DNA of 64,000 bases, taken from G965276765 sp965276765. GTDB lineage: Bacteria; Actinomycetota; Acidimicrobiia; Acidimicrobiales; Palsa-688. The stretch lies in the NCBI GenBank assembly GCA_965276765.1, contig OZ255627.1, positions 5,084,001 through 5,148,000 on the forward strand, given 5' to 3'. How positions within the stretch are numbered: position 1 is the stretch's first letter; every line of letters begins with the position of its first letter. Below the pieces are notes generated by a model, which ran no database searches, was not told where the DNA came from, and worked only from the letters and a program-made list of their open reading frames with translations. Shown in pieces: positions 1 through 8,158 of the stretch. The position numbers were made by a program, and so were the translations under genes.

Positions 1-2
1 CC

Positions 3-950
3 CACCTCATCCCGCCGCTCGGCGCCCGGCCCATCGCCTCGATCGCCCCCGCCCACGTCAAAGGCTGCGTCGACGCCATGACCGCCAAGCTGGCACCCGC
101 CACGATGCGGACCAACGTCGGGGTCCTCAAGGCGGTCATGAACGCGGCGGTCGACGCCGACCTTTTGGCCCGCTCCCCGGTACGCAACCTGCGCCTGTCC
201 AGCGGCCCGCCTCGCGGGCGATCGACCCTCACCTTCGGCGAGCTGTCGGCTCTGGCCGAGACCACGCCACCGGCCTTCAGGGCCTTGGTCCTGTCCGCCG
301 GCCTCCTCGGGCTGCGGTGGTCCGAGGCGGCCGGGCTGCGGGTGCGAGACGTCGACTTCCTGCGCCGGGCCATCTCCGTGCACCAGACCCTCGCCGAGGT
401 CGGAGGGATCGTCGAGATCGCCCCCACCAAGTCCTGCGCTTCGAAGCGCACGCTGAGCGCGCCGCCCTTCCTGATCGACGAGCTGGCCCGACACCTCGCC
501 GAACACCGGACCGGTGCTGGCCCCGACGATCTGGTCTTCGTCGGGGCTCGGGGCGGACCGCTACGACGCTCGTTCGAGGCCCGCTTCTTCAAGCCTGCCG
601 TCGAGCGAGCCGGACTCGACCCCACCCTCACCTTCCACGGCCTCCGCCACGTCGCCGCCAGCCTCATGGTCGAGATGGGCGAGCACCCACGCGTCATCCA
701 AGGCCGGCTCGGACACGCCACCTCCCGCCTGTCGATGGAGCTCTACGCCCACGTCCCAGACGCCGCCGACCGGGAGGTAGCGGCCCACCTGGAACGCCAG
801 TGGTCCGCAGCGGCGGGCACGGGCCGGGAGGATCGGGCACGTAGCGGGCACGCCGACCCTGCCGAGCGAGGCTTCCGGCCGCAAACTACCTGGTCAAGAC
901 GGGTGGAGGTGATGGGACTTGAACCCACGACTTCTACGTTGCGAACGTAG
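3..950 (+). CDS. Tyrosine recombinase / integrase (5' end outside window)
   Basis: Site-specific recombinase that would integrate and excise a mobile element through a phosphotyrosine intermediate. The frame is open to the left edge, so the N-terminal arm-binding part is missing and the Met codon at 78 is probably internal. Counting from that Met, the catalytic set is complete: R80 (GLRWSE), a hairpin Lys (K118 or K123), H187/R190 (HGLRH), H213 (LGH) and Y223. The last codons (MGLEPTTSTLRT) are antisense to the tRNA-Ala gene and the stop falls in its anticodon stem. That is the usual layout when an integrase abuts its tRNA attachment site, so the element should extend leftward. Family call is firm; element type (prophage, ICE or island) cannot be told. 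Confidence 0.88.
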   Translation, partial: HLIPPLGARPIASIAPAHVKGCVDAMTAKLAPATMRTNVGVLKAVMNAAVDADLLARSPVRNLRLSSGPPRGRSTLTFGELSALAETTPPAFRALVLSAGLLGLRWSEAAGLRVRDVDFLRRAISVHQTLAEVGGIVEIAPTKSCASKRTLSAPPFLIDELARHLAEHRTGAGPDDLVFVGARGGPLRRSFEARFFKPAVERAGLDPTLTFHGLRHVAASLMVEMGEHPRVIQGRLGHATSRLSMELYAHVPDAADREVAAHLERQWSAAAGTGREDRARSGHADPAERGFRPQTTWSRRVEVMGLEPTTSTLRT

Positions 951-977
951 CGCTCTACCGGGCTGAGCTACACCCCC
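904..977 (-). tRNA. tRNA-Ala (anticodon CGC)
   Basis: Read on the minus strand, the sequence folds as a cloverleaf: acceptor GGGGGTG pairs with CACCTCC (including the G3:U70 pair that is the alanine identity element), anticodon stem CTACG/CGTAG with loop TTCGCAA (anticodon CGC, codon GCG), and T-arm GTGGG/CCCAT with loop TTCAAGT. The discriminator is A and CCA is not encoded. Its 3' half overlaps the end of the integrase reading frame on the other strand, consistent with use as an attachment site; the gene itself remains intact. Confidence 0.93.
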
Positions 978-1004
978 GAGGGAACGGCCGAGACTAGCGC
1001 AGCT

Positions 1005-1664
1005 TCACGCCCCGGCCTCTCGGGCCGAGCGCCGCTCGATGGCGGCCCGGAGACGAGCCTGCAGCACGGTGGTGGTGAGGTCGCTGCGGGTCCGTTCGAC
1101 GACGGCCCGCAGGGCGTCGGTCCTACGCCGCAGGCCACCGGTCACGGCGTCGGGGTAGTCGATGCCGACCAGCAGATCGTAGGCGTCCTCCATGGCCGCA
1201 AGCAGGCGCTCCGCCGTGTCGAGACGGTCGTCACGAAGCCGATCGAGAAGATGGCGCCGGAGCTCCGATGCCGCCTCGGCCAGGCCGTTGAGCCACGCCG
1301 GCAACCCGACCGCGACGGCGACATGGTCGGGGACGGGCGAACCTTCCACGAGGGCCGCGGTCAGGACTGCCTCGGCGTACTCCTTCTCAGCGTCGTAGAG
1401 AAACCCGGCGTGAGCGACCGCAGGGAACGGGGCCAGAGCGGCCTGCGCCTCTCTGATCGAAGCCTCGCACTCACCGATCAGCGCGACGAAGCGCTCCCGA
1501 TCTTGGCGGTGCACGGCGCGGATGGCGCTGCCGGCCGCCCTGATGGTGCGGCGACAGGCGTCGAGGCCGGTCTCCCTTGCCCTGTGGACCCCGTCGAGCT
1601 CGGCCCGGATGCCGTCGGTCAGGTCGGCGAACGCTGGCACTCGCGGCGACCCGGCCTCACTCAC
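1005..1664 (-). CDS. Translin-family protein
   Basis: A 219-residue, almost entirely alpha-helical protein with the pattern of bacterial and archaeal members of the translin superfamily (COG2178, often mislabelled haloacid dehalogenase). Recognisable segments are HRQDRERF around residue 53, FLYDAEKEYAEAVL around 88, PAWLNGLAEAASELRRHLLD around 124 and DAYDLLVGIDYPDAVTGGLR around 160. Translins are ring-forming nucleic-acid-binding proteins; the role of prokaryotic members is poorly defined. The start is GTG at 1664 with no clear ribosome site. It follows the GlpR-like gene after about 56 bp and could be last in that transcript. Confidence 0.75.
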   Translation of the reverse strand: MSEAGSPRVPAFADLTDGIRAELDGVHRARETGLDACRRTIRAAGSAIRAVHRQDRERFVALIGECEASIREAQAALAPFPAVAHAGFLYDAEKEYAEAVLTAALVEGSPVPDHVAVAVGLPAWLNGLAEAASELRRHLLDRLRDDRLDTAERLLAAMEDAYDLLVGIDYPDAVTGGLRRRTDALRAVVERTRSDLTTTVLQARLRAAIERRSAREAGA

Positions 1665-1720
1665 CGGCCGCCCGCCCAGATGTGGGCTTCGCGACGAGCC
1701 GGCTAAGGGGCCGCGAGGAC

Positions 1721-2635
1721 CTAGTAGTTGACGGCGACGCGGCGCAGATCGGGAGCGCCCGCCATGGCGTAGCCACGGGCGACAGCGTAGCCGGGCGCAG
1801 GCGCGTACCCACGGGTCGGCTCGTAGCCCGAGGCGACCGCGTAACGGGGGGCCGACTCGTAGCCGTAATCATCCGGCTCGTAGCGGGTCCCGTCGGCGTA
1901 GGCATAGGCGGGCTCGTAGCCGCCATCGTCGTAGCCCTGGTAAGCCTCGGGCGCATAGCCGACCGAGCGAGGCCCGGCCCGACGACCGGCGGCGGAGCGG
2001 ACCCGACGGTCGGGCCTCGAGATGACCCGCACCTTCATCTCTCGCTCCGCGGCCAGGTTGCGGAGCCTGATGAGCACGGCGACGTAGCCGACGAACGCCA
2101 GGTCGGTGGCGACCTGGGCGAAGATGGCGAGACGGGCGCCCGTGACGGCGGCAACGACGAGGGTGGCGACCACGAGCACCACGAGCACAAATAGAACATC
2201 ACGTCGGCGGCGCATGGTCTGGCGTCGACGCGACTGCGCGAGGAGCTGGGCGCCCGAGCCTTTGACAGCCACCAGCGGAGCGCCGCCCCGGACTTGGCCC
2301 TGGGCGCCGGCCCGGGGCAATGCCGATCCGGCGGCGCGCAGCCGGGGAGCGGTGAATGGCCGCTGATGATCCGGGACCCTCAGGCGATTGGCGGCAATAA
2401 GCGACACCGGTGCGGCCCGCTCGAGGACATGCAGATGACGATGAAACAGACCAACCGAATCACCGAATGTGTCCTGTGACCTGGACCGGAGCCAAAAGAA
2501 AAGCACCGTGCCCCAGGCCAGAGCAAGGACCAGCAATACCACTGTCGTCAAAGCTCCTCGGCCTACCTTCGCGTGTCGAGGACCGTAGTAGTCGGAACTC
2601 TGCCCATGGTGGATGCCACCGCAAAGTTGCCGCAC
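1721..2635 (-). CDS. GlpR-like membrane protein (putative gephyrin-like Glp receptor)
   Basis: Membrane protein with one N-terminal helix (residues about 30-49), a linker of about 95 residues, a tight pair of helices (about 146-190) ending in RLRNLAAEREM, and a Tyr/Gly/Pro-rich tail with repeats such as GYEPTRGYAPAPGYAVARGY. This topology, and position downstream of galU-glp-moaA-moaC, resembles actinobacterial GlpR, the receptor of the gephyrin-like Glp that links to cell division in Corynebacterium. Orthology is inferred from layout, not alignment. The start is uncertain: ATG at 2635 gives an unusual N-terminus, and GTG or TTG codons near 2546-2555, just after a GAGGAG, look more natural. 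The helix pair closely resembles that of the LysM-NlpC protein at 51882-53564. Confidence 0.6.
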   Translation of the reverse strand: MRQLCGGIHHGQSSDYYGPRHAKVGRGALTTVVLLVLALAWGTVLFFWLRSRSQDTFGDSVGLFHRHLHVLERAAPVSLIAANRLRVPDHQRPFTAPRLRAAGSALPRAGAQGQVRGGAPLVAVKGSGAQLLAQSRRRQTMRRRRDVLFVLVVLVVATLVVAAVTGARLAIFAQVATDLAFVGYVAVLIRLRNLAAEREMKVRVISRPDRRVRSAAGRRAGPRSVGYAPEAYQGYDDGGYEPAYAYADGTRYEPDDYGYESAPRYAVASGYEPTRGYAPAPGYAVARGYAMAGAPDLRRVAVNY

Positions 2636-2823
2636 AAGGCCCGGCGTACGAACAACGAATCAGGGTTTCGTCTGATCAATGGAAGACGCTAGCCCGTCAC
2701 TTTCCCGACCGCCAGAGTTCGCGGAAATCACCTTCTGACCAGCTATGACATCGCAACGGATCGAATAAACAAAATTGGGTATCCACCATTTGAGACGCCG
2801 CGTGCGCTATGAGCGCGAAAACG

Positions 2824-3462
2824 TCAGGGAAGACCGTCGCTTTCGGCGCGCGTCTCGTTGAGCAAACCGTCGATGCGGGCGTCGAGCGTCGCCCCCGAGC
2901 GGGCACCGGCGTGATCGCCTTCGCCGGCCGGGGCGGTGGTCGCGCCGGCAGGCGGGGTGTTGACGAGCGGAGCGGCAAGTCCACCGGCGGGACGGCGCCA
3001 CACGCCGCTGCGTCCACCCGTTTTCTCCCACAGCGCCAGCTCGCCGATGACCATGGACCGGTCCACCGACTTGCACATGTCGTAGATCGTGAGGGCGGCG
3101 ATGGCGCACGCCGTCATCGCCTCCATCTCCACGCCGGTCCTGTCGACGGTTTCGACGTGCGCCTCGACCTCGACGTAGTCGTCGCCGATCGTGAAGTTGA
3201 TGGCCACGGAGCCGACGAGCAGCGGATGGCAGAGCGGGATGAGGTCCGCCGTGCGCTTGGCCGCCTGGATGCCGGCGATCCGCGCCGCGCCCAGCACGTC
3301 GCCCTTGGACATGGCGTTGCTCGTGACCTTGGCCGTCGTGTCCTGCTTCATGAAGACCTTGCAGCGGGCTATGGCCCGCCGGTGGGTGGCTTCCTTCGGC
3401 GTGACATCGACCATGCGGGCTCGGCCCAGGGGATCGACGTGGGTCAGACCACGATCGGACAT
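2824..3462 (-). CDS. moaC: Cyclic pyranopterin monophosphate synthase MoaC
   Basis: Second enzyme of molybdenum cofactor synthesis, converting the cyclic GTP product of MoaA to cyclic pyranopterin monophosphate. The core shows the family signatures MVDVTPKEATHRRA, AAKRTADLIPLCHPL, EVEAHVETVDRTGVEMEA and AALTIYDMCKSVDR, the last carrying the active-site Lys and Asp. The enzyme is normally about 160 residues; this one has 212, the excess being a Pro/Ala/Gly-rich C-terminal tail after ELALWEKTGG that is probably disordered. It starts at ATG 3462, 31 bp after moaA, in the same minus-strand run as moaA, glp and galU. Confidence 0.95.
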   Translation of the reverse strand: MSDRGLTHVDPLGRARMVDVTPKEATHRRAIARCKVFMKQDTTAKVTSNAMSKGDVLGAARIAGIQAAKRTADLIPLCHPLLVGSVAINFTIGDDYVEVEAHVETVDRTGVEMEAMTACAIAALTIYDMCKSVDRSMVIGELALWEKTGGRSGVWRRPAGGLAAPLVNTPPAGATTAPAGEGDHAGARSGATLDARIDGLLNETRAESDGLP

Positions 3463-3493
3463 GTCGCCAGTCTACGGCTCCGGCAGCGAGCGC

Positions 3494-4489
3494 TCAGCCG
3501 CCGATCTGGCTCATGGAACGCTCGGGCCGGATGAAGTGGACCTGGCCGATGCTGTGACCTGCCCACTTGCGGCCGACCTCGGCCTCGATGGCAGCGGCCA
3601 CGTCGTCGTCGCTCCCCCCGGAGCGGAGCACGGCCCGCAGGTCGGTCTCCCGCACGCTGAACAGGCAGTTGCGCAGCTGCCCCTCTGCGGTCAGGCGCAC
3701 CCGGTCGCAGGTCCCGCAAAATGGCCTGGTCACACTGGCGATCACGCCCACCGTGCCCGCCCCGTCCAGGTAGCGGTAGCTCTCGGCCGGAGCGGTGCCT
3801 CCGACCGCCCCGCCGCCTTCCACCTCGATCGGCCATGTGGCGTTGATCGCATCGACGATCTCGGAGGCCGGCACCACCTGATCGCCCGTCCAGGTGCCGC
3901 CCCCGTCGAGCGGCATCCACTCGATGAACCGGACCTCCACGTTGGGTCGGCGGCCGAAGGCGGCGAAGTCGATGACCTCGTCGTCGTTGACGCCCCGCAC
4001 GAGCACGCAGTTGATCTTCACCGGTGTCAGGCCGGCGTCGACGGCGGTCTCGATCCCATCGAGAACCCGGTGGAGGGAGTCGCGACGCGTGATCTCGGCG
4101 AAGCGCTCGGGTTGCAGGGAGTCCAGCGACACATTGACCCGATGGAGCCCGGCGGCCTTGAGGTCGGCTGCGAGCAGGCCGAGCGTGGCCCCGTTGGTCG
4201 TGAGCGACACCTCGACGCCGAGTCCGGCGATCTGCTCGACCAGGCGGGGCAGATGGGCTCTCACGGTCGGTTCGCCACCGGTGAGCCGCACGCTCTCGAA
4301 GCCATAGCGCTCGACGCACACCCTGGCGATCCGGGTGATCTCCTCGAAACTCAGCAGGTCCTCGCGCGGCAGCCACACCATGCCCTCTTCGGGCATGCAG
4401 TAGGTGCAGCGGAAATTGCACCGGTCGGTGATCGAGATCCGCAGGTCGCGAACGGTGCGCTGGTGCGGGTCGACGAGCGGTGTGGTCAC
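3494..4489 (-). CDS. moaA: GTP 3',8-cyclase MoaA (radical SAM)
   Basis: First enzyme of molybdenum cofactor synthesis: a radical-SAM protein that rearranges GTP to 3',8-cyclo-GTP. The N-terminal iron-sulfur site is C24-x3-C28-x2-C31 (DRCNFRCTYC). The C-terminal cluster site is C258-x2-C261-x13-C275 (FCGTCDRVRLTAEGQLRNC), and the protein ends in the conserved Gly-Gly (residues 330-331). At 331 residues it is full length. The start is GTG at 4489, preceded only by a weak GGGTGA. About 100 bp separate it from glp upstream; moaC follows at 31 bp, so the two are very likely co-transcribed. Confidence 0.97.
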   Translation of the reverse strand: MTTPLVDPHQRTVRDLRISITDRCNFRCTYCMPEEGMVWLPREDLLSFEEITRIARVCVERYGFESVRLTGGEPTVRAHLPRLVEQIAGLGVEVSLTTNGATLGLLAADLKAAGLHRVNVSLDSLQPERFAEITRRDSLHRVLDGIETAVDAGLTPVKINCVLVRGVNDDEVIDFAAFGRRPNVEVRFIEWMPLDGGGTWTGDQVVPASEIVDAINATWPIEVEGGGAVGGTAPAESYRYLDGAGTVGVIASVTRPFCGTCDRVRLTAEGQLRNCLFSVRETDLRAVLRSGGSDDDVAAAIEAEVGRKWAGHSIGQVHFIRPERSMSQIGG

Positions 4490-4588
4490 AACTTCACCCT
4501 ACCGACGCTCTTGCGATGGGTCACCAAAGGCGATCGAATCCCCTCAGATACAGCATCCAAGCGCTCCTCACCTTGCATTTACGGACTT

Positions 4589-5803
4589 CTAGCCGAGAAG
4601 CAGCACGTCCACATCCCCGCCATCGGGCGCGCCGGGTCCCGGCGGCAGCACGGCCAGGGCGTTGGCGAGCGCCATCGGCCACAGCAGGTTGGATCCCTGC
4701 CCGCCGGTCGAGCGAACCCGCATCCGTCCGTCCACCCCCGCCGTGGCGACGACCCTGGAGTAGGTGGTGCGCTCGTCGGGGGGGCGATTCAGTGCGCCGT
4801 CGGCCACGGCCCGCACCGGTGCCCTGACGGCCGCGACGTCGTCGTAGCCGGCCAGGTGGCGGAGGCCGGGGCGGGCGAGCAGTTCGTAAGAGACCATCGA
4901 CGACACGGGATTGCCGGGCAGCCCGAAGACCGGCGTCGTCCCGATCCGGCCGAAGGCAAACGGCTTGGCGGGCCGGATGGCGACCTGCATCCACGCCATG
5001 GCGGCCAGCTCGTCGAGGATCTTCTTGATGAAGTCGTACTCCCCCATCGACACGCCGCCGCTCGTGATCACGGCGTCGCAGCGCGCCGCGCCTTCGTGCA
5101 CGCTGGCTCTGATGTCCTCCTCGACGTCGCGGGCGATCCCGAGGTCGACGGTGGCGAACCCGTCGCGGCGCAGGAGCCCGATGATGGTCAGCCGATTGGA
5201 GTCCCGTATCTGACCAGGCCCGAGCGGCACCCCGGCCTCGACCAGCTCGTCACCGGTCGAGAGGACACCGACGACGGGAGCCGGCACCACGGTCACCCTT
5301 TCCCTGCCGATGCTGCAGAGGACACCGACGTGACCGGGACCGAGGACGGTGCCGGCGGAAAAGACCTCCTGTCCGGCGGCGAGGTCCTGGCCGGCGGGGC
5401 GAATGTGGGCTCCCGGGGACACGACGGCGAACACCTCGACCTCGTCGGGCGTGCTGCGGGTCGTCTCGACGATGGCGACACCGTCGGCTCCTGGGGGGAA
5501 AGGGGCCCCCGTCATGATCCGCAGGGCCTCGCCGGGCCCGACGGTCGTCGTGGGTGCGGCCCCTGCCGCCAAGGTGCCGATCACCTTCAACCGGGCCGGG
5601 GCCGTCTCGGCCGCGCCGGCCACGTCGGCCGCCCGCAGCGCGAAGCCGTCCATGGCGCTGCTCGCGAACGGGGGAACGGCCTCGGCCGACACGACGGTCT
5701 CGGCCAGCACGAGGCCCAGAGCGTCGGCCACGTCGACCTCGACCGGATCGGCCGGCGGACATCCGGCCATGACCCGTGCCTGCGCCTCGTCCAGAGGGAT
5801 CAC
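4589..5803 (-). CDS. glp: Gephyrin-like molybdotransferase Glp / MoeA
   Basis: MoeA-type protein of 404 residues, predicted to insert molybdate into molybdopterin. Visible signatures are FASSAMDGFALRA near the N-terminus, IMTGAPFPPGADGV, LSTGDELVEAG, ITSGGVSMGEYDF and FGLPGNPVSS. In actinobacteria the MoeA copy encoded beside galU is Glp, which also works in cytokinesis with the receptor GlpR. The galU linkage and a GlpR-like gene three places downstream make that assignment reasonable here, but a purely metabolic role cannot be excluded. The GTG start at 5803 overlaps the galU stop by 4 bp (GTGA), indicating translational coupling. Confidence 0.9.
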   Translation of the reverse strand: MIPLDEAQARVMAGCPPADPVEVDVADALGLVLAETVVSAEAVPPFASSAMDGFALRAADVAGAAETAPARLKVIGTLAAGAAPTTTVGPGEALRIMTGAPFPPGADGVAIVETTRSTPDEVEVFAVVSPGAHIRPAGQDLAAGQEVFSAGTVLGPGHVGVLCSIGRERVTVVPAPVVGVLSTGDELVEAGVPLGPGQIRDSNRLTIIGLLRRDGFATVDLGIARDVEEDIRASVHEGAARCDAVITSGGVSMGEYDFIKKILDELAAMAWMQVAIRPAKPFAFGRIGTTPVFGLPGNPVSSMVSYELLARPGLRHLAGYDDVAAVRAPVRAVADGALNRPPDERTTYSRVVATAGVDGRMRVRSTGGQGSNLLWPMALANALAVLPPGPGAPDGGDVDVLLLG

Positions 5804-6702
5804 GATCCGGCGGGAGCGTCCTTGCCGACCTCTCCCTTCATGCGCTCGATCAGGTACTTGCGAAAGGCGGGGCCGAGATCCTCGCGCTCGAGGGCGAGCT
5901 CGACGGTCGCCCTCAGGTAGTCGAGCTTGTTGCCGATGTCGAAGCGCCCGTCCACGAAGGTCCAGCCGTACACCGGCTCGATGTCGAGCAGCGACCTGAT
6001 GGCGTCGGTCAGCTGGATCTCGTCGCCCTTGCCCGGCGCCGTCTTGTCGATGACGTCGAAGATCTCCGGCGTGAAGACGTACCGTCCCATCACCGCCAGG
6101 TTGGACGGTGCCTCGGCCGGCGCCGGCTTCTCGACGATGTCACGGACCCGCACGAGCTGGCCTTCGGGGTCGTCGACCCTGGCGCTCCCGTACAGCGAGA
6201 TCTCCTCGGTGGGTACCTCGCGCAGGGCGATGACCGAGCCTCGCCGCTCGTCGAAGGCACCGAGCATGTCGGTCAGCACGCCGGAACGCTCGTGCATAAT
6301 GTCGTCGCCGAGCATCACCGCGAACGGCCCATCTCCGACGTGGTCGCGTGCCACCCCGACGGCGTGTCCCAGGCCTCGGGGCTCGCCCTGGCGGACGTAG
6401 TGGATCTCGGCCATGTCGGCAATGGCACGCATCTCGGCGAGCTCCTCGTGCTTGCCGCCCCGCTCCAGGTGGTACTCGAGCTCGAACGACCGGTCGAAGT
6501 GGTCCTCCAGGCTGCGCTTGCCCCGACCGGTGATGATCAGGATGTCGGTGATCCCGGCGGCAACGGCCTCCTCGACGACGTATTGGATGGTGGGCTTGTC
6601 AACAAGCGCCAGCATCTCCTTGGGTTGGGCCTTGGTGGCCGGGAGGAACCGGGTCCCGAGCCCTGCGGCCGGGATCACCGCCTTCTTGACCGAACTCGTC
6701 AT
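5800..6702 (-). CDS. galU: UTP-glucose-1-phosphate uridylyltransferase GalU
   Basis: Makes UDP-glucose, the donor for cell-wall and storage polysaccharides. The nucleotide-binding signature IPAAGLGTRFLPATKAQPKEM lies near the N-terminus, followed by QYVVEEAV, DHFDRSFELE, GDDIMHE and IVEKPAP. The frame is open far upstream, but ATG at 6702 is the right start because it gives the canonical MTSSVKKAVIPAAG and has a GAAGGA 8 nt before it. The protein is 300 residues, normal for the family. It heads the minus-strand transcript containing glp, moaA and moaC, and is divergent from the FmdB/Ruc-type gene, with a promoter region of about 105 bp between them. Confidence 0.96.
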   Translation of the reverse strand: MTSSVKKAVIPAAGLGTRFLPATKAQPKEMLALVDKPTIQYVVEEAVAAGITDILIITGRGKRSLEDHFDRSFELEYHLERGGKHEELAEMRAIADMAEIHYVRQGEPRGLGHAVGVARDHVGDGPFAVMLGDDIMHERSGVLTDMLGAFDERRGSVIALREVPTEEISLYGSARVDDPEGQLVRVRDIVEKPAPAEAPSNLAVMGRYVFTPEIFDVIDKTAPGKGDEIQLTDAIRSLLDIEPVYGWTFVDGRFDIGNKLDYLRATVELALEREDLGPAFRKYLIERMKGEVGKDAPAGS

Positions 6703-6807
6703 GGGTGAATCCTTCCCCGTCGGTACACTTGGCACTCTCGACCGTCGATTGCCAGATCGGTTCGGTCGCACATTGCGTCCCGAAGCGTCCTGTGAGGTAC
6801 CTGAAGA

Positions 6808-7284
6808 ATGCCGACCTACGAATACGCCTGCAAGTCCTGCGGTGAGCACCTGGAGGTCGTCCAGGCCTTCACCGACGACTCGCTGACGACGTGCCCGGTC
6901 TGCAGCGGCCCGCTGCGCAAGGTGTTCGGCACCATCGGGATCTCTTTCAAGGGCAGCGGTTTCTACAAGAACGACAGCCGGCAGGCGGCCGGGGCGTCGG
7001 CCAACGGGTCCGGAGATCCGGGGGGCAAGGACGGCGCGTCGCAGAAGGAGGAGTCCGGCGCCAAGGAGTCGTCCGCCAAGGACGGATCCTCGTCGAAGGA
7101 GGGGGCAGCGGCCAAGGACGGGTCGTCATCCAAGGACGGGTCGTCATCCAAGGACGGGTCGTCGTCGAAGGAGTCGTCCTCGTCGAAGGAGTCCTCCAAG
7201 CCGGCCGACAAGGGGTCGTCGAGCTCGTCGGGGTCGTCAGGGTCGTCGAAGCGGTCGGGCTCGAAGGCGGCGGCCTCCCGCTGA
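6808..7284 (+). CDS. FmdB-family zinc-ribbon protein with Ser-rich tail (Ruc-like)
   Basis: Small two-part protein of 158 residues. The first 45 residues form an FmdB zinc ribbon with Cys pairs at C8/C11 and C29/C32 (YACKSC and TCPVC). The rest is a long hydrophilic Ser/Lys/Asp/Gly tail with repeated KDGSS units, certainly disordered. In mycobacteria the comparable serine-rich zinc-ribbon protein encoded near galU is Rv0991c/Ruc, a redox-regulated chaperone that works with Hsp70. The same architecture and the galU neighbourhood suggest a homologue; the chaperone role is inferred. Divergent from galU and 9 bp upstream of mtnP. Confidence 0.8.
   Translation: MPTYEYACKSCGEHLEVVQAFTDDSLTTCPVCSGPLRKVFGTIGISFKGSGFYKNDSRQAAGASANGSGDPGGKDGASQKEESGAKESSAKDGSSSKEGAAAKDGSSSKDGSSSKDGSSSKESSSSKESSKPADKGSSSSSGSSGSSKRSGSKAAASR
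7112..7166 (+). repeat. In-frame 18-bp tandem repeat in the FmdB-like gene
   Basis: About three copies of a unit close to AAGGACGGGTCGTCATCC, each encoding six residues of the Lys-Asp-Gly-Ser-Ser-Ser type. The unit length is a multiple of three, so copy-number change would alter only the length of the disordered tail. Confidence 0.8.
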
Positions 7285-7293
7285 GGCCGGCGG

Positions 7294-8115
7294 ATGCCGA
7301 TGGACCTCCCGCGAGCCGAGGTGGCGGTAATCGGGGGTTCGGGGTTCTCGACGTTCCTCGAGCACACCGTCGGCTTCGCCATCGACACTCCCTACGGTCC
7401 GCCTTCGGCCGAACTGGCGGTCGGTGAGGTCGCCGGGCGGCCGGTGGCCTTCCTCCCCCGCCACGGTGCCCATCACGAGTGGGCGCCGCATCGCCTCAAC
7501 TACCGGGCCAACCTGTGGGCCCTGCGCGAGCTGGGCGTGCGGCGCGTCATCGGTCCGTGCGCCGTCGGCTCCCTGCGCCCCGACCTCCACCCGGGAGACA
7601 TGGTCGTCCTCGACCAGCTCATCGATCGCACCTGGGGCCGTCAGGACACGTACCTCGACGGCCCCATCGTCGAGCACATCGCGTTCGCCGACCCGTACTG
7701 TCCCGAGCTCGGCGCCGTGCTGGCGAGGGCGGCCGAGGCCGAGCGGTGCACCGTGCACGACAGTGGCACCGTCGTCGTGGTCCAGGGCCCGCGGTTCTCG
7801 ACGCGTGCCGAGTCCGGGTGGCTGCGGGCGGCGGGATGCGACGTCGTCGGCATGACCCAGTACCCGGAGGCCTACCTGGCCCGCGAGCTCGGCCTCTGCT
7901 ACGCCGGGCTGGCTCTTGTCACCGACTACGACACCGGGGTGGAGGGCGACGGCAACGTCCCCCCGGTGACGATGGATGCCGTCTTGGCCGTGCTCGCCTC
8001 CATGGTCGACAGGACCCGATCGGTCCTCGCCTCGGCCATCCCCGCTATCCCGGTCGCAGCGAGCTGCCGCTGCTCGGCCGGGGGCGCCCCTTCCCTGACC
8101 CGTCCCCTCACCTGA
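7294..8115 (+). CDS. mtnP: S-methyl-5'-thioadenosine phosphorylase
   Basis: Phosphorolysis of methylthioadenosine to adenine and methylthioribose-1-phosphate, part of methionine salvage and polyamine by-product recycling. A member of the PNP/MTAP class 2 family: phosphate-binding IGGSGFS at residues 13-19, FLPRHGAHHEWAPHRLNYRAN around 52-72, GPCAVGSL, VQGPRFSTRAES and GMTQYPEAYLARELGLCYA, then VTDYDTG with the purine-binding Asp. The start at ATG 7294 has GAGG about 7 nt upstream; ATG 7300 is an alternative. The C-terminus after TRSVLASAIPA is Ser/Arg/Pro-rich and unlike the family end, and the gene stops 43 bp before the insertion sequence. Confidence 0.93.
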   Translation: MPMDLPRAEVAVIGGSGFSTFLEHTVGFAIDTPYGPPSAELAVGEVAGRPVAFLPRHGAHHEWAPHRLNYRANLWALRELGVRRVIGPCAVGSLRPDLHPGDMVVLDQLIDRTWGRQDTYLDGPIVEHIAFADPYCPELGAVLARAAEAERCTVHDSGTVVVVQGPRFSTRAESGWLRAAGCDVVGMTQYPEAYLARELGLCYAGLALVTDYDTGVEGDGNVPPVTMDAVLAVLASMVDRTRSVLASAIPAIPVAASCRCSAGGAPSLTRPLT

Positions 8116-8158
8116 CCCATCCGCTCACCTGATCCGGCCCGAACCGCGATCCAACCGA

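Noticed and set aside
3191..5920. A 909-codon open frame on the plus strand opposite moaC, moaA and glp
   Set aside because: It lies antisense to three clearly homologous genes; its translation is low-complexity and shows no domain. Long antisense frames are expected at this G+C content.
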